Shown here piece by piece: positions 9,314-18,080 of a DNA stretch of 58,151 nucleotides; the first letter of the stretch is position 1; each line of letters starts with the position of its first letter. Source of the DNA: Pararhodobacter sp. (GTDB taxonomy: Bacteria > Pseudomonadota > Alphaproteobacteria > Rhodobacterales > Rhodobacteraceae); contig JAFIED010000088.1 in the NCBI GenBank assembly GCA_020832805.1, forward strand, positions 1-58,151. The letters are read 5' to 3'. The notes below the pieces were generated by a model. The model made no database searches. It was not told the DNA's origin and was given only the letters and a program-made list of their open reading frames with translations. Made by a program: the position numbers and the translations under genes.

Positions 9314-10771
9314 ATGCTGCAGATACAGTTCGACAACACTTATGCGCGCGAGCTTGAGGGCATGTATGTGCCCTGGCAGGGCATCAAGGCCCCGGCGCCA
9401 GAGATGATCCTGCTCAATCTGGATCTGGCCGACGCGTTGGGGCTTGACGCACAGGCGCTGCAATCCCCGCAGGGGCTGGCCATGTTGAGCGGTTCTTCAA
9501 TGCCAAAGGGCGCCGATCCGCTGGCCATGGCCTATGCCGGGCATCAGTTCGGTGGCTTCTCGCCGCAACTGGGCGACGGGCGCGCGCTGCTGGTCGGCGA
9601 GGTGATCGACCGTAAGGGGCAGCGGCGCGACATCCATCTGAAAGGCTCTGGCCGCACGCCGTTTTCGCGGGGCGGCGATGGCAAGGCGGCGCTGGGGCCG
9701 GTCTTGCGCGAATACATCGTGGGCGAGGCGATGCATGCGCTGGGGGTGCCCAGCACCCGCGCGCTGGCCGCCGTGGCCACAGGCGAAACGGTCTATCGCG
9801 AAACCCCGCTGCCCGGCGCGGTGCTGGCTCGGGTGGCGGCCAGCCACTTGCGCGTGGGCAGTTTCCAGTTTCTGCTGGCACGGGGCGATGTGGCCGGCCT
9901 GCGCCGCTTGGCCGATTATGCCATACGCCGGCATGACCCGGAGCTGGCAGGGCGGGACGACAGGTATCTTGCCTTTCTGCAAGGCGTCGTCGACCGTCAG
10001 GCGGCGCTGGTCGCGCACTGGATGGCGTTGGGCTTTGTCCATGGGGTGATGAACACCGACAATTGCACCATTTCCGGCGAGACCATCGATTACGGACCCT
10101 GCGCCTTTCTGGATGCCTATGACCCAAAGGCGGTGTTCAGTTCCATCGATACGGGCGGGCGCTATGCCTATGCCAATCAGCCGCTGCTGATCCAATGGAA
10201 CCTGGCAAGACTGGCTGAAACACTGCTGCCCCTGATTGCGCCGGAAAACCCCAAGGATGCCGTTCCCCATGCCAGCGCCGTGATAGACACAGCGGCCGAG
10301 CGCTATGCACAAGCGCGCCACGTGCGTTTCGCCGCCAAGCTGGGGCTGAAAAGCCCGCGGTCGGATGACGACCCGCTGATCGACGGGTTTCTGGACATGA
10401 TGGCGGCTGGCGGTGCCGACTTCACGCAGACCTTTCGGGCGCTGATACCCGCAGCCGAAGGCAATGACACCGCCCTGCGCCAGCATATGGGCGCGGCACC
10501 GACGCTTGATGCCTGGCTTGCCCGCTGGCGCCAGCGGATCGGCGACAGTGACAGCGCCGTCGCCGTGATGAAAGCGGCAAACCCGGTCTACATTCCGCGC
10601 AATCATCTGGTCGAACAGGCATTGGCGGATGCGCATGACGGCAATCTGGAAACCACGCGCCAGCTTTTGCTGGCTCTTTCAACGCCCTTTGCCAGGCGCG
10701 CGGGGTTTGAAAGTCACGAGCAACCCGCACCGGCCGATGCCGGTGCCTATGTCACCTATTGCGGAACCTGA
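9314..10771 (+). CDS. selO: Protein adenylyltransferase SelO (YdiU)
   Basis: 485 residues from the ATG at 9314, which has the strong Shine-Dalgarno AGGAAGGG at 9302-9310. SelO has a pseudokinase fold that transfers AMP from ATP to protein Ser/Thr/Tyr. Visible segments include MAYAGHQFGGFSPQLGDGRA, IHLKGSGRTPFSRGGDGKAA, SFQFLLARGD, GFVHGVMNTDNCTISGETID (HG..NTDN and the metal-binding D of IDYGP) and NPVYIPRNHLVEQAL. The C-terminus is YVTYCGT with an ordinary Cys codon and no UGA, so this is the non-selenium bacterial form. It stands alone in strand and function. Confidence 0.95.
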   Translation: MLQIQFDNTYARELEGMYVPWQGIKAPAPEMILLNLDLADALGLDAQALQSPQGLAMLSGSSMPKGADPLAMAYAGHQFGGFSPQLGDGRALLVGEVIDRKGQRRDIHLKGSGRTPFSRGGDGKAALGPVLREYIVGEAMHALGVPSTRALAAVATGETVYRETPLPGAVLARVAASHLRVGSFQFLLARGDVAGLRRLADYAIRRHDPELAGRDDRYLAFLQGVVDRQAALVAHWMALGFVHGVMNTDNCTISGETIDYGPCAFLDAYDPKAVFSSIDTGGRYAYANQPLLIQWNLARLAETLLPLIAPENPKDAVPHASAVIDTAAERYAQARHVRFAAKLGLKSPRSDDDPLIDGFLDMMAAGGADFTQTFRALIPAAEGNDTALRQHMGAAPTLDAWLARWRQRIGDSDSAVAVMKAANPVYIPRNHLVEQALADAHDGNLETTRQLLLALSTPFARRAGFESHEQPAPADAGAYVTYCGT

Positions 10772-10813
10772 GCGTGGCGCTGGCGCGCCCATCCGGCGCG
10801 TCTGCAACAGCCC

Positions 10814-11914
10814 CTATGCACCCCCTGCACGCGCGGCGTCATCGGGTGCCAGTTGCGGTGCGCCGCCGCCGCAGGCCATGCAGCCGGCGCGCGGGTGCGT
10901 GGCAATGCGCCGTGTCTCGCCATGCAGGGCGTCGTAGATCAGCAGTTGGCCGCGCAAACCGTCGCCCGCACCGGTGATCTGCTTGATTGCCTCGACCGCC
11001 ATCATGGAGCCCAGCACACCGGGCAAGGGGCCGATGACCCCGGCTTCGGCACAACTGGGCACCAGACCGGGCGCCGGACGCTCTGGGAACAGGCATTCAT
11101 AGCAGGGCCCACCCCGTGCGGGATCATACAGCGCAATCTGTCCCTCCCACTGCGTGATCGCCGCCGAAATCAGCGGCTTGCCCAGTTTCGCGCACACCCC
11201 GTTGACCATGTATCGGGTATCAAAATTGTCTGTCCCATCCAGGACAAGATCGTATTCAGCGAACAGCGCTTCGGCCAGGGCGGGGTCCAGCCGGCGGTTA
11301 TAGGGGCGGACGGCAACAAAGGGGTTCAGGGCCTCCATCTGTGCCTGGGCCGAAAAGACCTTTGGCATGCCGATGCGGGCGTCGGTATGAATGATCTGCC
11401 GCTGCAGGTTGGTGCCATCGACACTGTCATCATCGATCACGCCGATGGTGCCCACCCCCGCCGCCGCCAGATACATCAGCACGGGCGAGCCCAGGCCACC
11501 CGCGCCCACCACCAGCACCTTTGCCGCCTTCAGCCGCTTCTGGCCCGCGCCGCCAATCTCGCGCAGGATGATGTGGCGGGCATAGCGGTTCAATTCGGTT
11601 TCCGTAAAGGCTGGCGCGGATGTCTTGCCACCTTGGGCGGCGGTCACGGGTACAGGGGTATCAACGCGCGCGCGCAGCCAGCCCAGCCCAGCCCGATAGA
11701 TCAGCACCAAAGCCACGACCCCGCCCAGAACCGCCCATGGCCGGGCATCGCCGCCTGTCGCCTCGCGCAGCGGGGCGCCATCGGGCAGGGTCAGGTTGAT
11801 GACAAGTGCTGCTGCCCACAAGACCGCCAGCATGGCAAACCGTTGGCGCAGGGGTACGCGCATCAGGGCCCCGATGGACCAGATCACCACCCCAAGAGCC
11901 AGAACCAGCACCAT
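10814..11914 (-). CDS. HesA/MoeB/ThiF-family adenylyltransferase with N-terminal membrane segments
   Basis: 366 residues from the ATG at 11914 (Shine-Dalgarno GGCTGAG upstream; the frame is open to a TTG at 11944). The C-terminal ~250 residues are an E1-like domain: RYARHIILREIGGAGQKRL, LVVGAGGLGSPVLMYLAAAG (ATP loop), NLQRQIIHTDARIG, LVLDGTDNFDTRYMVN, and zinc-binding CYEC and CMAC pairs. Such enzymes adenylate the C-terminus of MoaD or ThiS. The first ~95 residues contain three hydrophobic stretches, so the enzyme is probably membrane tethered. That extension is not part of E. coli MoeB. There is no rhodanese domain. It shares an operon with dut and coaBC. Confidence 0.85.
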   Translation of the reverse strand: MVLVLALGVVIWSIGALMRVPLRQRFAMLAVLWAAALVINLTLPDGAPLREATGGDARPWAVLGGVVALVLIYRAGLGWLRARVDTPVPVTAAQGGKTSAPAFTETELNRYARHIILREIGGAGQKRLKAAKVLVVGAGGLGSPVLMYLAAAGVGTIGVIDDDSVDGTNLQRQIIHTDARIGMPKVFSAQAQMEALNPFVAVRPYNRRLDPALAEALFAEYDLVLDGTDNFDTRYMVNGVCAKLGKPLISAAITQWEGQIALYDPARGGPCYECLFPERPAPGLVPSCAEAGVIGPLPGVLGSMMAVEAIKQITGAGDGLRGQLLIYDALHGETRRIATHPRAGCMACGGGAPQLAPDDAARAGGA

Positions 11915-11921
11915 TGTGTGC

Positions 11922-12386
11922 TCAGCCCCGCCCGGTCGAGCCAAAGCCCCCGGCGCCGCGTTCAGTCTTGTCCAGTTCCGTTGCCAAGGTAAATGCCGCC
12001 CGTGTTACCGGCGCGATCACGGCCTGCGCGATCCGTTCGCCATGCGCAACGACATAGGGCGCATCGCCCAGGTTGACCAGCAACACCCCCAGGGGCCCAC
12101 GATAATCGCTGTCGATGGTGCCGGGCGTATTGGGCAAGGTGATACCATGCCTGTAGGCCAGCCCCGACCGCGGGCGGATTTGCATTTCATAGCCCTCCGG
12201 CACGGCGACGCGCAAGCCGGTGGGCACGATCGCCCGCTGCATGGGGGCCAGGGTGAAACCGGTTTCACGCTGCTCTGCGGGCAGGTTGGCGCGGATATCG
12301 GCGCCCGCCGCACCGGCAGTCGCATAATCCGGCAGCGGCACGGCCGGATCTGCCCATGCCTCGCGCATGACACTGATGTGAATCAC
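11922..12386 (-). CDS. dut: dUTP diphosphatase
   Basis: 154 residues, trimeric dUTPase type. All five motifs are visible: AGADIRAN (I), [11 protein letters not shown] (II), [19 protein letters not shown] (III, with the catalytic Asp and uracil-binding hairpin), [12 protein letters not shown] (IV) and [12 protein letters not shown] (V). It hydrolyses dUTP to dUMP and pyrophosphate. The start is a GTG that overlaps the coaBC stop (GTGA), giving translational coupling; coaBC-dut is a common pair in proteobacteria. Confidence 0.96.
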   Translation of the reverse strand: MIHISVMREAWADPAVPLPDYATAGAAGADIRANLPAEQRETGFTLAPMQRAIVPTGLRVAVPEGYEMQIRPRSGLAYRHGITLPNTPGTIDSDYRGPLGVLLVNLGDAPYVVAHGERIAQAVIAPVTRAAFTLATELDKTERGAGGFGSTGRG

Positions 12387-13588
12387 GACACAGCCCCCAG
12401 ATGCGCGGCTATCCGTTCCGCAAGTTGCCTGGCCACCTGATCCTTGGGCAGCCGTGGCCAGTTTTCGACGCCTTGCGCGGTGATCAGGTGCACCGCGTTC
12501 TCGTTGCCGCCCATGATGCCGGTGTCAGGCGATACATCATTGGCCACGATCCAGTCACAGCCCTTGCGCGCACGCTTGGCCTGAGCGTGGGCAATAACGT
12601 CATGCGTTTCGGCGGCAAAACCAACCACCAGCGGCGGGCGCTGCGGCTGGTGCAGCGCCGACACGGTCGCCAGAATGTCCGGGTTTTCTGCGAATTCCAG
12701 AACCGGCAGGGCGTTATCCTGTTTCTTCATCTTCCGCCCTGCGGCATTGGCCACGCGCCAATCGGCCACGGCGGCACAGAAAACGGCGGCATCGGCCGGC
12801 AGTGCGTCCTGCACGGCGTCCAGCATCTCGCGCGCCGTTTCAACCGCGATGACCTGCACACCATGGGGGGGCGACACGCTGGCCGGCCCGGTAACAAAGC
12901 TTACCCGCGCACCCAGATCGCGCAGCGCCGCCGCAATCGCCGTGCCCTGCGCACCGGACGAGCGGTTGGCGATATACCGCACCGGGTCGATGGGTTCATG
13001 CGTGGGGCCAGAGGTGACCAGCACATGCCGACCCGCCAAAGGCCCTGCAGAGAGCGCCGCATCGATCGCCGCCACGATCGCGCGCGGTTCGGCCATGCGA
13101 CCGGGCCCATGTTCGCCGCAGGCCATATCGCCGCTGTCCGGACCGACAACCAGCACACCATCGCCCGCCAGCATGACGAGATTGCGCTGTGTCGCCGGAT
13201 GATCCCACATGCGCACGTTCATGGCCGGAGCAATCAGCACGCGCTTGTCGGTTGCCATCAGCAGGGTGGTGGCCAGGTCGTCGGCATGGCCGCCGGCCAT
13301 TTTTGCCATCAGATCGGCGGTGCAGGGCGCAACCACCACCAGATCGGCGGCGCGTGACAGCTGTATATGGCCCATCTCGGCCTCGGCTGTCAGGTCGAAC
13401 AGGTCCTGATGCAGTGTACTGCCAGCCAGCGCGGCCACCGACAGAGGCGTGACGAACTGCGCGCCTGCCCGGGTCAGTACCGGTACCACAGACGCGCCCT
13501 GCCCGCGCAACAGGCGGATCACCTCCAGCACCTTGTAGGCCGCGATTCCGCCGCCGATGATCAGCAGGATTCGCCGTGTCGCCAGCAT
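12383..13588 (-). CDS. coaBC: Phosphopantothenoylcysteine decarboxylase / phosphopantothenate-cysteine ligase
   Basis: 401 residues, bifunctional Dfp. The N-terminal FMN decarboxylase (1-~185) shows [35 protein letters not shown] and [12 protein letters not shown], which contains the catalytic cysteine. The C-terminal ligase (~187-401) shows [38 protein letters not shown] and GFAAETHD. Together they convert 4'-phosphopantothenate to 4'-phosphopantetheine on the route to CoA. The 286-base region upstream holds its promoter. Confidence 0.96.
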   Translation of the reverse strand: MLATRRILLIIGGGIAAYKVLEVIRLLRGQGASVVPVLTRAGAQFVTPLSVAALAGSTLHQDLFDLTAEAEMGHIQLSRAADLVVVAPCTADLMAKMAGGHADDLATTLLMATDKRVLIAPAMNVRMWDHPATQRNLVMLAGDGVLVVGPDSGDMACGEHGPGRMAEPRAIVAAIDAALSAGPLAGRHVLVTSGPTHEPIDPVRYIANRSSGAQGTAIAAALRDLGARVSFVTGPASVSPPHGVQVIAVETAREMLDAVQDALPADAAVFCAAVADWRVANAAGRKMKKQDNALPVLEFAENPDILATVSALHQPQRPPLVVGFAAETHDVIAHAQAKRARKGCDWIVANDVSPDTGIMGGNENAVHLITAQGVENWPRLPKDQVARQLAERIAAHLGAVS

Positions 13589-13874
13589 GTCCGATCTCCG
13601 CCTACGGGATGCACCGTCAGGTTAAGCGCCGTGGCAGGCGGTTGCAATGACCGCTTCGCCCGGGGCGCCACGGGGCGGGATCGGTCTAATGCAAGATATT
13701 CCGTTTTTGCACTTGATGCGCGAATCGGGCATGGTCAACTCAAGGGCCAGGATGGCCCGGGACATATCCGGTCAACACGTGTGGGTGAGAAGGGCACGTG
13801 GGGCGAAGGGGGGTTCCGGGATTCTGGCACCCCCCTTCGTATTTTCGGAGTTCTGTTTTCGGAGACCGACGCCT
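13589..13874. other. Intergenic region, coaBC upstream side
   Basis: 286 bases between the coaBC start (minus) and the 3' end of the two-domain sulfotransferase (minus). No convincing coding frame is conserved. It should contain the coaBC promoter, and on the plus strand it carries a strong terminator-like hairpin (13804-13845, listed separately). A smaller inverted repeat GGGCC-AGGAT-GGCCC lies around 13745-13760. Confidence 0.6.
13804..13845 (+). terminator. Intrinsic terminator-like hairpin
   Basis: A perfect 10-base stem, CGAAGGGGGG (13804-13813) pairing with CCCCCCTTCG (13830-13839), around a 16-base loop, followed by TATTTT. The T-run is on the plus strand, yet no plus-strand gene ends upstream. 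On the minus strand it lies about 36 bases beyond the sulfotransferase stop but has no T-run on that side. It could stop the minus-strand operon as a simple hairpin or end an unannotated plus-strand RNA. Confidence 0.55.
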
Positions 13875-15290
13875 TCACCCGCGCAACGAGGTGAAGCCAA
13901 AGCGGTCATAGTCTCTACGGTAACAGGCCTCTATCTCGGCCTGAGTCTCGTCATCGACGATCAGCCCGATACGCGGGTCATCGGCGGGCGTCGGCACCGG
14001 CGGCGGGCTGGCATGGCCGAAAACCGCAGCCAGAGAGGCCAACTCATGCTGCAACGTATCCTCGCGCAGAATGTAATCAGGCCCCCCCGCATCTGTCATC
14101 GCCTCGACCTGCGCAGTCTGACTGGCCCAGAATGGCCAGGGCTGCATGGCTGTCTGCCCTGACAAGCTGGCACGGGCGAACCGCAGAAAGGCCAGAAACA
14201 GTGCGTGCAACGCCTGCGCATCGGGTGTGGTTCCGGGGGCGGGCCACACGGCGGCGAACTGCCGCTCCATCTGCCGGCGGACGGGCTGTACGCCGCCCGG
14301 CAACACACGAGACAGAAACACCGAGCAGGCACGGTGCACAGGATGGCGCAACACAGTAAAACTGCGAGCGCCCGACCGGGCACGGCGCCAGGCCTGAAGC
14401 CGCGTGTGGTCGAAATTCGCGGGCAGATCGGCCTGTTCGACACCATCCAGCGCAGCCAGCCAGGCCGTGATCCGTGCTTCGGGCGCGCCGCGCACGGGCA
14501 TGAACAGCAGGGGCGTGCGGCGTGCAGCAACCATGGTGTTCAGCATCGGGCGGCGGCGGGGCTCGAAACAGGGTGTGCGCCCCAGATCGAACCGGTCTAT
14601 CCGCGCAAGGCCGGGCGCCAGATCCTGAGGGTTTGTCAGCTTTTCTTCCAGCGGCTCGGGGTTTTGTTTTTTCAGCCCTTGCGACAGTACATCGATCCGC
14701 GAGGTAACGCCCAGCCACGCGGCAAGGCCGTTCAGCACATCGATATCTGCCAGATCCTCGTAATTAATATAGAAGGCACTTTGCCCGCCAACCTGCAGCG
14801 CGCGCTGGATTTCCAGTTGGGTTGCCTGCACCTGCGCCAGATACTGTTCGAATTCATGCGCATCAAAGCTCACCTGCGCTTGCCGGCGACGGGCGATGTT
14901 GTTCAGTTTCCACTGATCCGTGGCCGCCGCTATCTTGCGCGAGACATGCGATTCCAGCGGGTTGCGCGTCAGCACGATCTTGGCACAAGAACGATCAGCC
15001 AGAACATGGCTGCGCACGCGCGGATCATGGTCACTGAAAAGCCGAAAACCGTTCAGACCCGGCTGGGCACGCATGGCATCCAGCAGGGCCATCGGATGCG
15101 ACAGCCGTCTTTCGTAAGTGATGCCCAGATGGGTATCCTGCCGGGGTGTGTTGATAAAGACGGGGTTGTACATCTCTCCGTGGCAGGTGATGCCGTCAAA
15201 CTGGTTCAACCGTTCCTGCAGCAGGTTTGAACCCGTGCGCATCTCGCCCAGGATCACGAAATACCCGAAGCTTGTCTGTTGATGCGGCAT
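13875..15290 (-). CDS. Two-domain sulfotransferase
   Basis: 471 residues from the ATG at 15290 (TGATG overlap with the upstream gene; a GTG at 15293 is also possible). The N-terminal half is Stf0-like: LGEMRTGSNLLQERLN is the 5'-phosphosulfate loop, ITCHGEMYNP follows, and KIVLTRNPLESHVSRKIA (~105-122) is the 3'-phosphate-binding segment. The C-terminal half (~265-471) looks like a second unit of the Sulfotransfer_2 type, with FTVLRHPVHRACSVFLS and a C-terminal YRRDYDRFGF. Its expected PAPS loop (LFMPVRGAPEARITAWL) is poorly conserved, so it may be inactive or may recognise acceptor. It is the last gene of a glycosyltransferase operon, which suggests sulfation of a glycan. Confidence 0.75.
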   Translation of the reverse strand: MPHQQTSFGYFVILGEMRTGSNLLQERLNQFDGITCHGEMYNPVFINTPRQDTHLGITYERRLSHPMALLDAMRAQPGLNGFRLFSDHDPRVRSHVLADRSCAKIVLTRNPLESHVSRKIAAATDQWKLNNIARRRQAQVSFDAHEFEQYLAQVQATQLEIQRALQVGGQSAFYINYEDLADIDVLNGLAAWLGVTSRIDVLSQGLKKQNPEPLEEKLTNPQDLAPGLARIDRFDLGRTPCFEPRRRPMLNTMVAARRTPLLFMPVRGAPEARITAWLAALDGVEQADLPANFDHTRLQAWRRARSGARSFTVLRHPVHRACSVFLSRVLPGGVQPVRRQMERQFAAVWPAPGTTPDAQALHALFLAFLRFARASLSGQTAMQPWPFWASQTAQVEAMTDAGGPDYILREDTLQHELASLAAVFGHASPPPVPTPADDPRIGLIVDDETQAEIEACYRRDYDRFGFTSLRG

Positions 15291-16990
15291 CACTTTATCC
15301 GGTGACCTGGGGCAGGATCTGTCACACCCAGAGGGAAATCACCCATCAGCACCGGCTGCATGCCCTGGTTGCGAAGATCCTGAAGAAATGCGCCAAATCC
15401 CTGCATATCGACCAGTTCCGGCATCTGGATCAGGCGGGCCTGCTGATGGGGGGCGATCTCGTCAAAGATGCTGTGCATGGGGTCAGAGGGATTTTCCAGA
15501 AACTCGGCCATCGTCCAGATGCGGATGCGCGCATGCGCGGCAGGCGAGCGCAGCACGCCCAGCATCGCGGTTTCGATCCGCTGCAACCGCGCGGCCTCGG
15601 CCCTCAACTGCTCGGCACGTTGGCCAGAGCGGTACAAGGGCACAGCCCAAGCGCCCGAGATCACCGAAATCTGCGCGTTGGGATCGCTGGCCATGAAGGA
15701 AAGCAGGTCATAATTCCGGCCCTGCGTATCAGCAGGACCAAACTGAAAGCACTGCCGTTCGCCGCGCGTTGCCCATAGCAGATTGGTCAGAAACGCGCGC
15801 GGGTTATAGTCGCGCAGACTGGCGCTATCGCTCAGACCGCCGGCGAAAACCTTTTCGCGGCCGGCAAATTCGACCTTGTGCGGGGCAAAAAGATGGCCAT
15901 GCACGCGCGCGGCGCTGACTGCAGACAACCATTCCTCGAAATCGCGGAACATTTCCGTAAAGCCCTGAAACACCGAATAGGGCTCTGCCGTCTTGCCGTT
16001 CTCACGGTTCCTCACCGGAAATCGGCTGACCATGTACAAACCCGCGCGCCCCCGCACACGCTGCTGCGTGGCCCGCGCGAAATGCCGGTCTATACGGCTG
16101 GGCTGCGGCTCTGTGTCAACGGCGGGCGCATCGGGCCGGTCTGACAGGAAATGGGCATACAGCCGGTCTGCGCCCGACCAGACCTTGCGCGCCATGAAAC
16201 AGTCCGACCGGCGCAGCAACTGCAGGTGGTCGTCGTAAAAGACGTGCGGCTTTCCCTGATGGTCGAACTTGCCCAGCGTCAGCGAGCGGCTTTCTATCTG
16301 CCGGCTGTGCACCCGCGCCATAGTCTGGAAATAGCTTTCATCAGGAATCCACGCCCGCTTGAAGAACCGGTCGATCTGCGGCGCTGCCGGCTCATCCAGA
16401 ATGGCACCCAGCGTGCGCCGTGTAAGCGTCCACCACTGCGAGCCGATATGTGGTGCCAGCCCTTCCGGCATGTCGCGCCTGATATGCAGCGCGCGCTGCA
16501 GCGTCACGGCACGGTCGAACAGCCAGCGTTGCCGCTTGTAGGCAAAGGGGAAATACAGCGTGAACCGCTCTGCCGACAGGCCGCCCTTGGTCCAGTTCAC
16601 ATCGGCCACACTGACCGATTCGATGAAATCGGTGTCTGGGTTACGTGCCAGAAACGCCGCCAGATGCGAAACCGGACGCAGCGGCAGGCAGACGCCAGAC
16701 AGCGCATGAACGTGGCGTACCTGCGGAAAACTGTCCAGCATCAGCCGCGCGGCATGGCGCATCGCCACCACCAGCGACCATGTACCCCATTCGCAGGCGA
16801 TACGCCGGCAAAAGCGCACATCGGGCAGATCGGCCAACGCTGTCTGCAATTGCCTGAAATCAGTGGCAGGCGTGCGGGCATCGGCATGAATCACCACCGG
16901 ACTGCCGCTTTCGGCCAGGTAGCGCGCCACCTGTGCCGTGCGGTGCAGCCCATCATGGACCAGCATGACGAAACCCAGTTCCGCGCTCAT
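15290..16990 (-). CDS. DUF5928 / GT14-like beta-1,6-N-acetylglucosaminyltransferase
   Basis: 566 residues. The N-terminal ~290 residues resemble core-2/I-branching enzymes (GT14): LGFVMLVHDGLHRTAQVARY, VVIHADARTP, VHALSGVCLPLRPVSHLAAF, GSQWWTLTRRT and WIPDESYFQTMA. The C-terminal half (about 300-566) has no catalytic motif that I recognise and corresponds to the DUF5928 region seen in Rhodobacterales. It includes SDSASLRDYNPRAFLTNLLW and a helical end. Its stop overlaps the sulfotransferase start, and its own start overlaps the stop of the next glycosyltransferase (ATGA). It probably adds a sugar branch to a surface glycan; donor and acceptor are unknown. Confidence 0.78.
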   Translation of the reverse strand: MSAELGFVMLVHDGLHRTAQVARYLAESGSPVVIHADARTPATDFRQLQTALADLPDVRFCRRIACEWGTWSLVVAMRHAARLMLDSFPQVRHVHALSGVCLPLRPVSHLAAFLARNPDTDFIESVSVADVNWTKGGLSAERFTLYFPFAYKRQRWLFDRAVTLQRALHIRRDMPEGLAPHIGSQWWTLTRRTLGAILDEPAAPQIDRFFKRAWIPDESYFQTMARVHSRQIESRSLTLGKFDHQGKPHVFYDDHLQLLRRSDCFMARKVWSGADRLYAHFLSDRPDAPAVDTEPQPSRIDRHFARATQQRVRGRAGLYMVSRFPVRNRENGKTAEPYSVFQGFTEMFRDFEEWLSAVSAARVHGHLFAPHKVEFAGREKVFAGGLSDSASLRDYNPRAFLTNLLWATRGERQCFQFGPADTQGRNYDLLSFMASDPNAQISVISGAWAVPLYRSGQRAEQLRAEAARLQRIETAMLGVLRSPAAHARIRIWTMAEFLENPSDPMHSIFDEIAPHQQARLIQMPELVDMQGFGAFLQDLRNQGMQPVLMGDFPLGVTDPAPGHRIK

Positions 16991-17997
16991 GCCCAGCTTC
17001 CCTTGGACATCAGGCCCATGATTTCAAGCTGGCGCCAGTTGATGAAGCGCTCTGACCAACTGGTCCACAGATCGGCCCCTTCGGCCAGTCCGCGCGCATA
17101 GGCGTGATACTCGCGCCCCTGCCCATAGTGCTGCCCGCGCTGCAACTCCTCGCGCGCCTTCGTGCCCAGCGTGTCAAGAAACTTGGCATGCAGCAGGCAG
17201 CCAGATGCCTTTTCGCCGCCCTGGGTGTCGTACACCAGGTTCAGCCCGCGCGGCAGCAGCATGTGGGTTGAACTGACGTAGACATGACCGCGCTGCCATT
17301 TCACCAGCGGCACCTTGTTCAACGCCGGCGCCTCATGCGGTCTGTCGGCGAAAAAGACGCGGGCGCGCGGGCCGCCCTGTATCCACAGGTTGCGGTACTG
17401 CGGGTTACGGGTGATCGTGTAATTGGCGCTGTCGAACCAGGCAGCAATCTCAAGCGGGTTCTGCCCCTCGACGCAGGGCTGGGCAGAAACCGGACCCTTC
17501 GGATACATATCCAGCAACAGCGTACCAAATGACCGGATACCGGACGCGTCCAGCCAGTCGGTCAGCGCGGGTAGCGGGCGGGTGTCGCAAAAGGGATAGA
17601 CCAGAAACTCGTCGACATCCACCACCAGCGCCCAGCGCCCGTGCGCATGCCGGCCCAGCAGATGGTTCATCCAGTCCATGCCGAAATTCGCAGCCTTGTA
17701 ACTTGCCTGCGTCGTCCAGACCGAACAATCGCGCTGGTCAGCCAGCCACCCGCCCGAGCCATCCTCAGAACCGTTATCGACAAAGAGGAAGTGATCAACA
17801 CCCAGATCGCGATAATACTGCAGGAACCAGGGCAATCGGGCACGTTCATTGCGCAGGGTGCAAAACAACAGCCGGCTGGCAGGGTGCAGTGCGGCCGTGC
17901 GGTCGCAAACGGGCTGCAGGTCGCGGCCGGCCGCCCTGGCGCGCCTCAGCCAGCCACCCCGCAGGCGCCGCAACCGCAATGTCGACAGCAGGCCCAA
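16987..17997 (-). CDS. Glycosyltransferase family 2-like protein (Glyco_tranf_2_4 type), copy 1
   Basis: 336 residues starting at a TTG (17997) with GGGGTG placed as Shine-Dalgarno; no early ATG is available. The core is a GT-A-like fold: LLFCTLRNERARLPWFLQYY, FLFVDNGSEDGSGGWL, and WALVVDVDEFLVYPF, where DVDEF holds the DxD-type metal site. MYPKGPVSAQP and IQGGPRARVFF follow, then a C-terminal VSSTHMLLPRG. It is a close paralogue of 18081-19106, sharing the same motif order and the ending (I)MSKGSWA versus IMSRGEWA. It is translationally coupled to the DUF5928 gene. Substrate unknown. Confidence 0.82.
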   Translation of the reverse strand: MGLLSTLRLRRLRGGWLRRARAAGRDLQPVCDRTAALHPASRLLFCTLRNERARLPWFLQYYRDLGVDHFLFVDNGSEDGSGGWLADQRDCSVWTTQASYKAANFGMDWMNHLLGRHAHGRWALVVDVDEFLVYPFCDTRPLPALTDWLDASGIRSFGTLLLDMYPKGPVSAQPCVEGQNPLEIAAWFDSANYTITRNPQYRNLWIQGGPRARVFFADRPHEAPALNKVPLVKWQRGHVYVSSTHMLLPRGLNLVYDTQGGEKASGCLLHAKFLDTLGTKAREELQRGQHYGQGREYHAYARGLAEGADLWTSWSERFINWRQLEIMGLMSKGSWA

Positions 17998-18080
17998 TTC
18001 GATACACCCCGCAGCTAACGCGCATTCAATGCCTCAGGTCTAGACGCAAATGACCGGGTTTTGAATCCTCATCTTCACCC

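Noticed and set aside
9314-10771. Selenocysteine at the SelO C-terminus
   Set aside because: The C-terminus YCGT is encoded by a normal TGC codon followed by the stop; no in-frame UGA precedes it.
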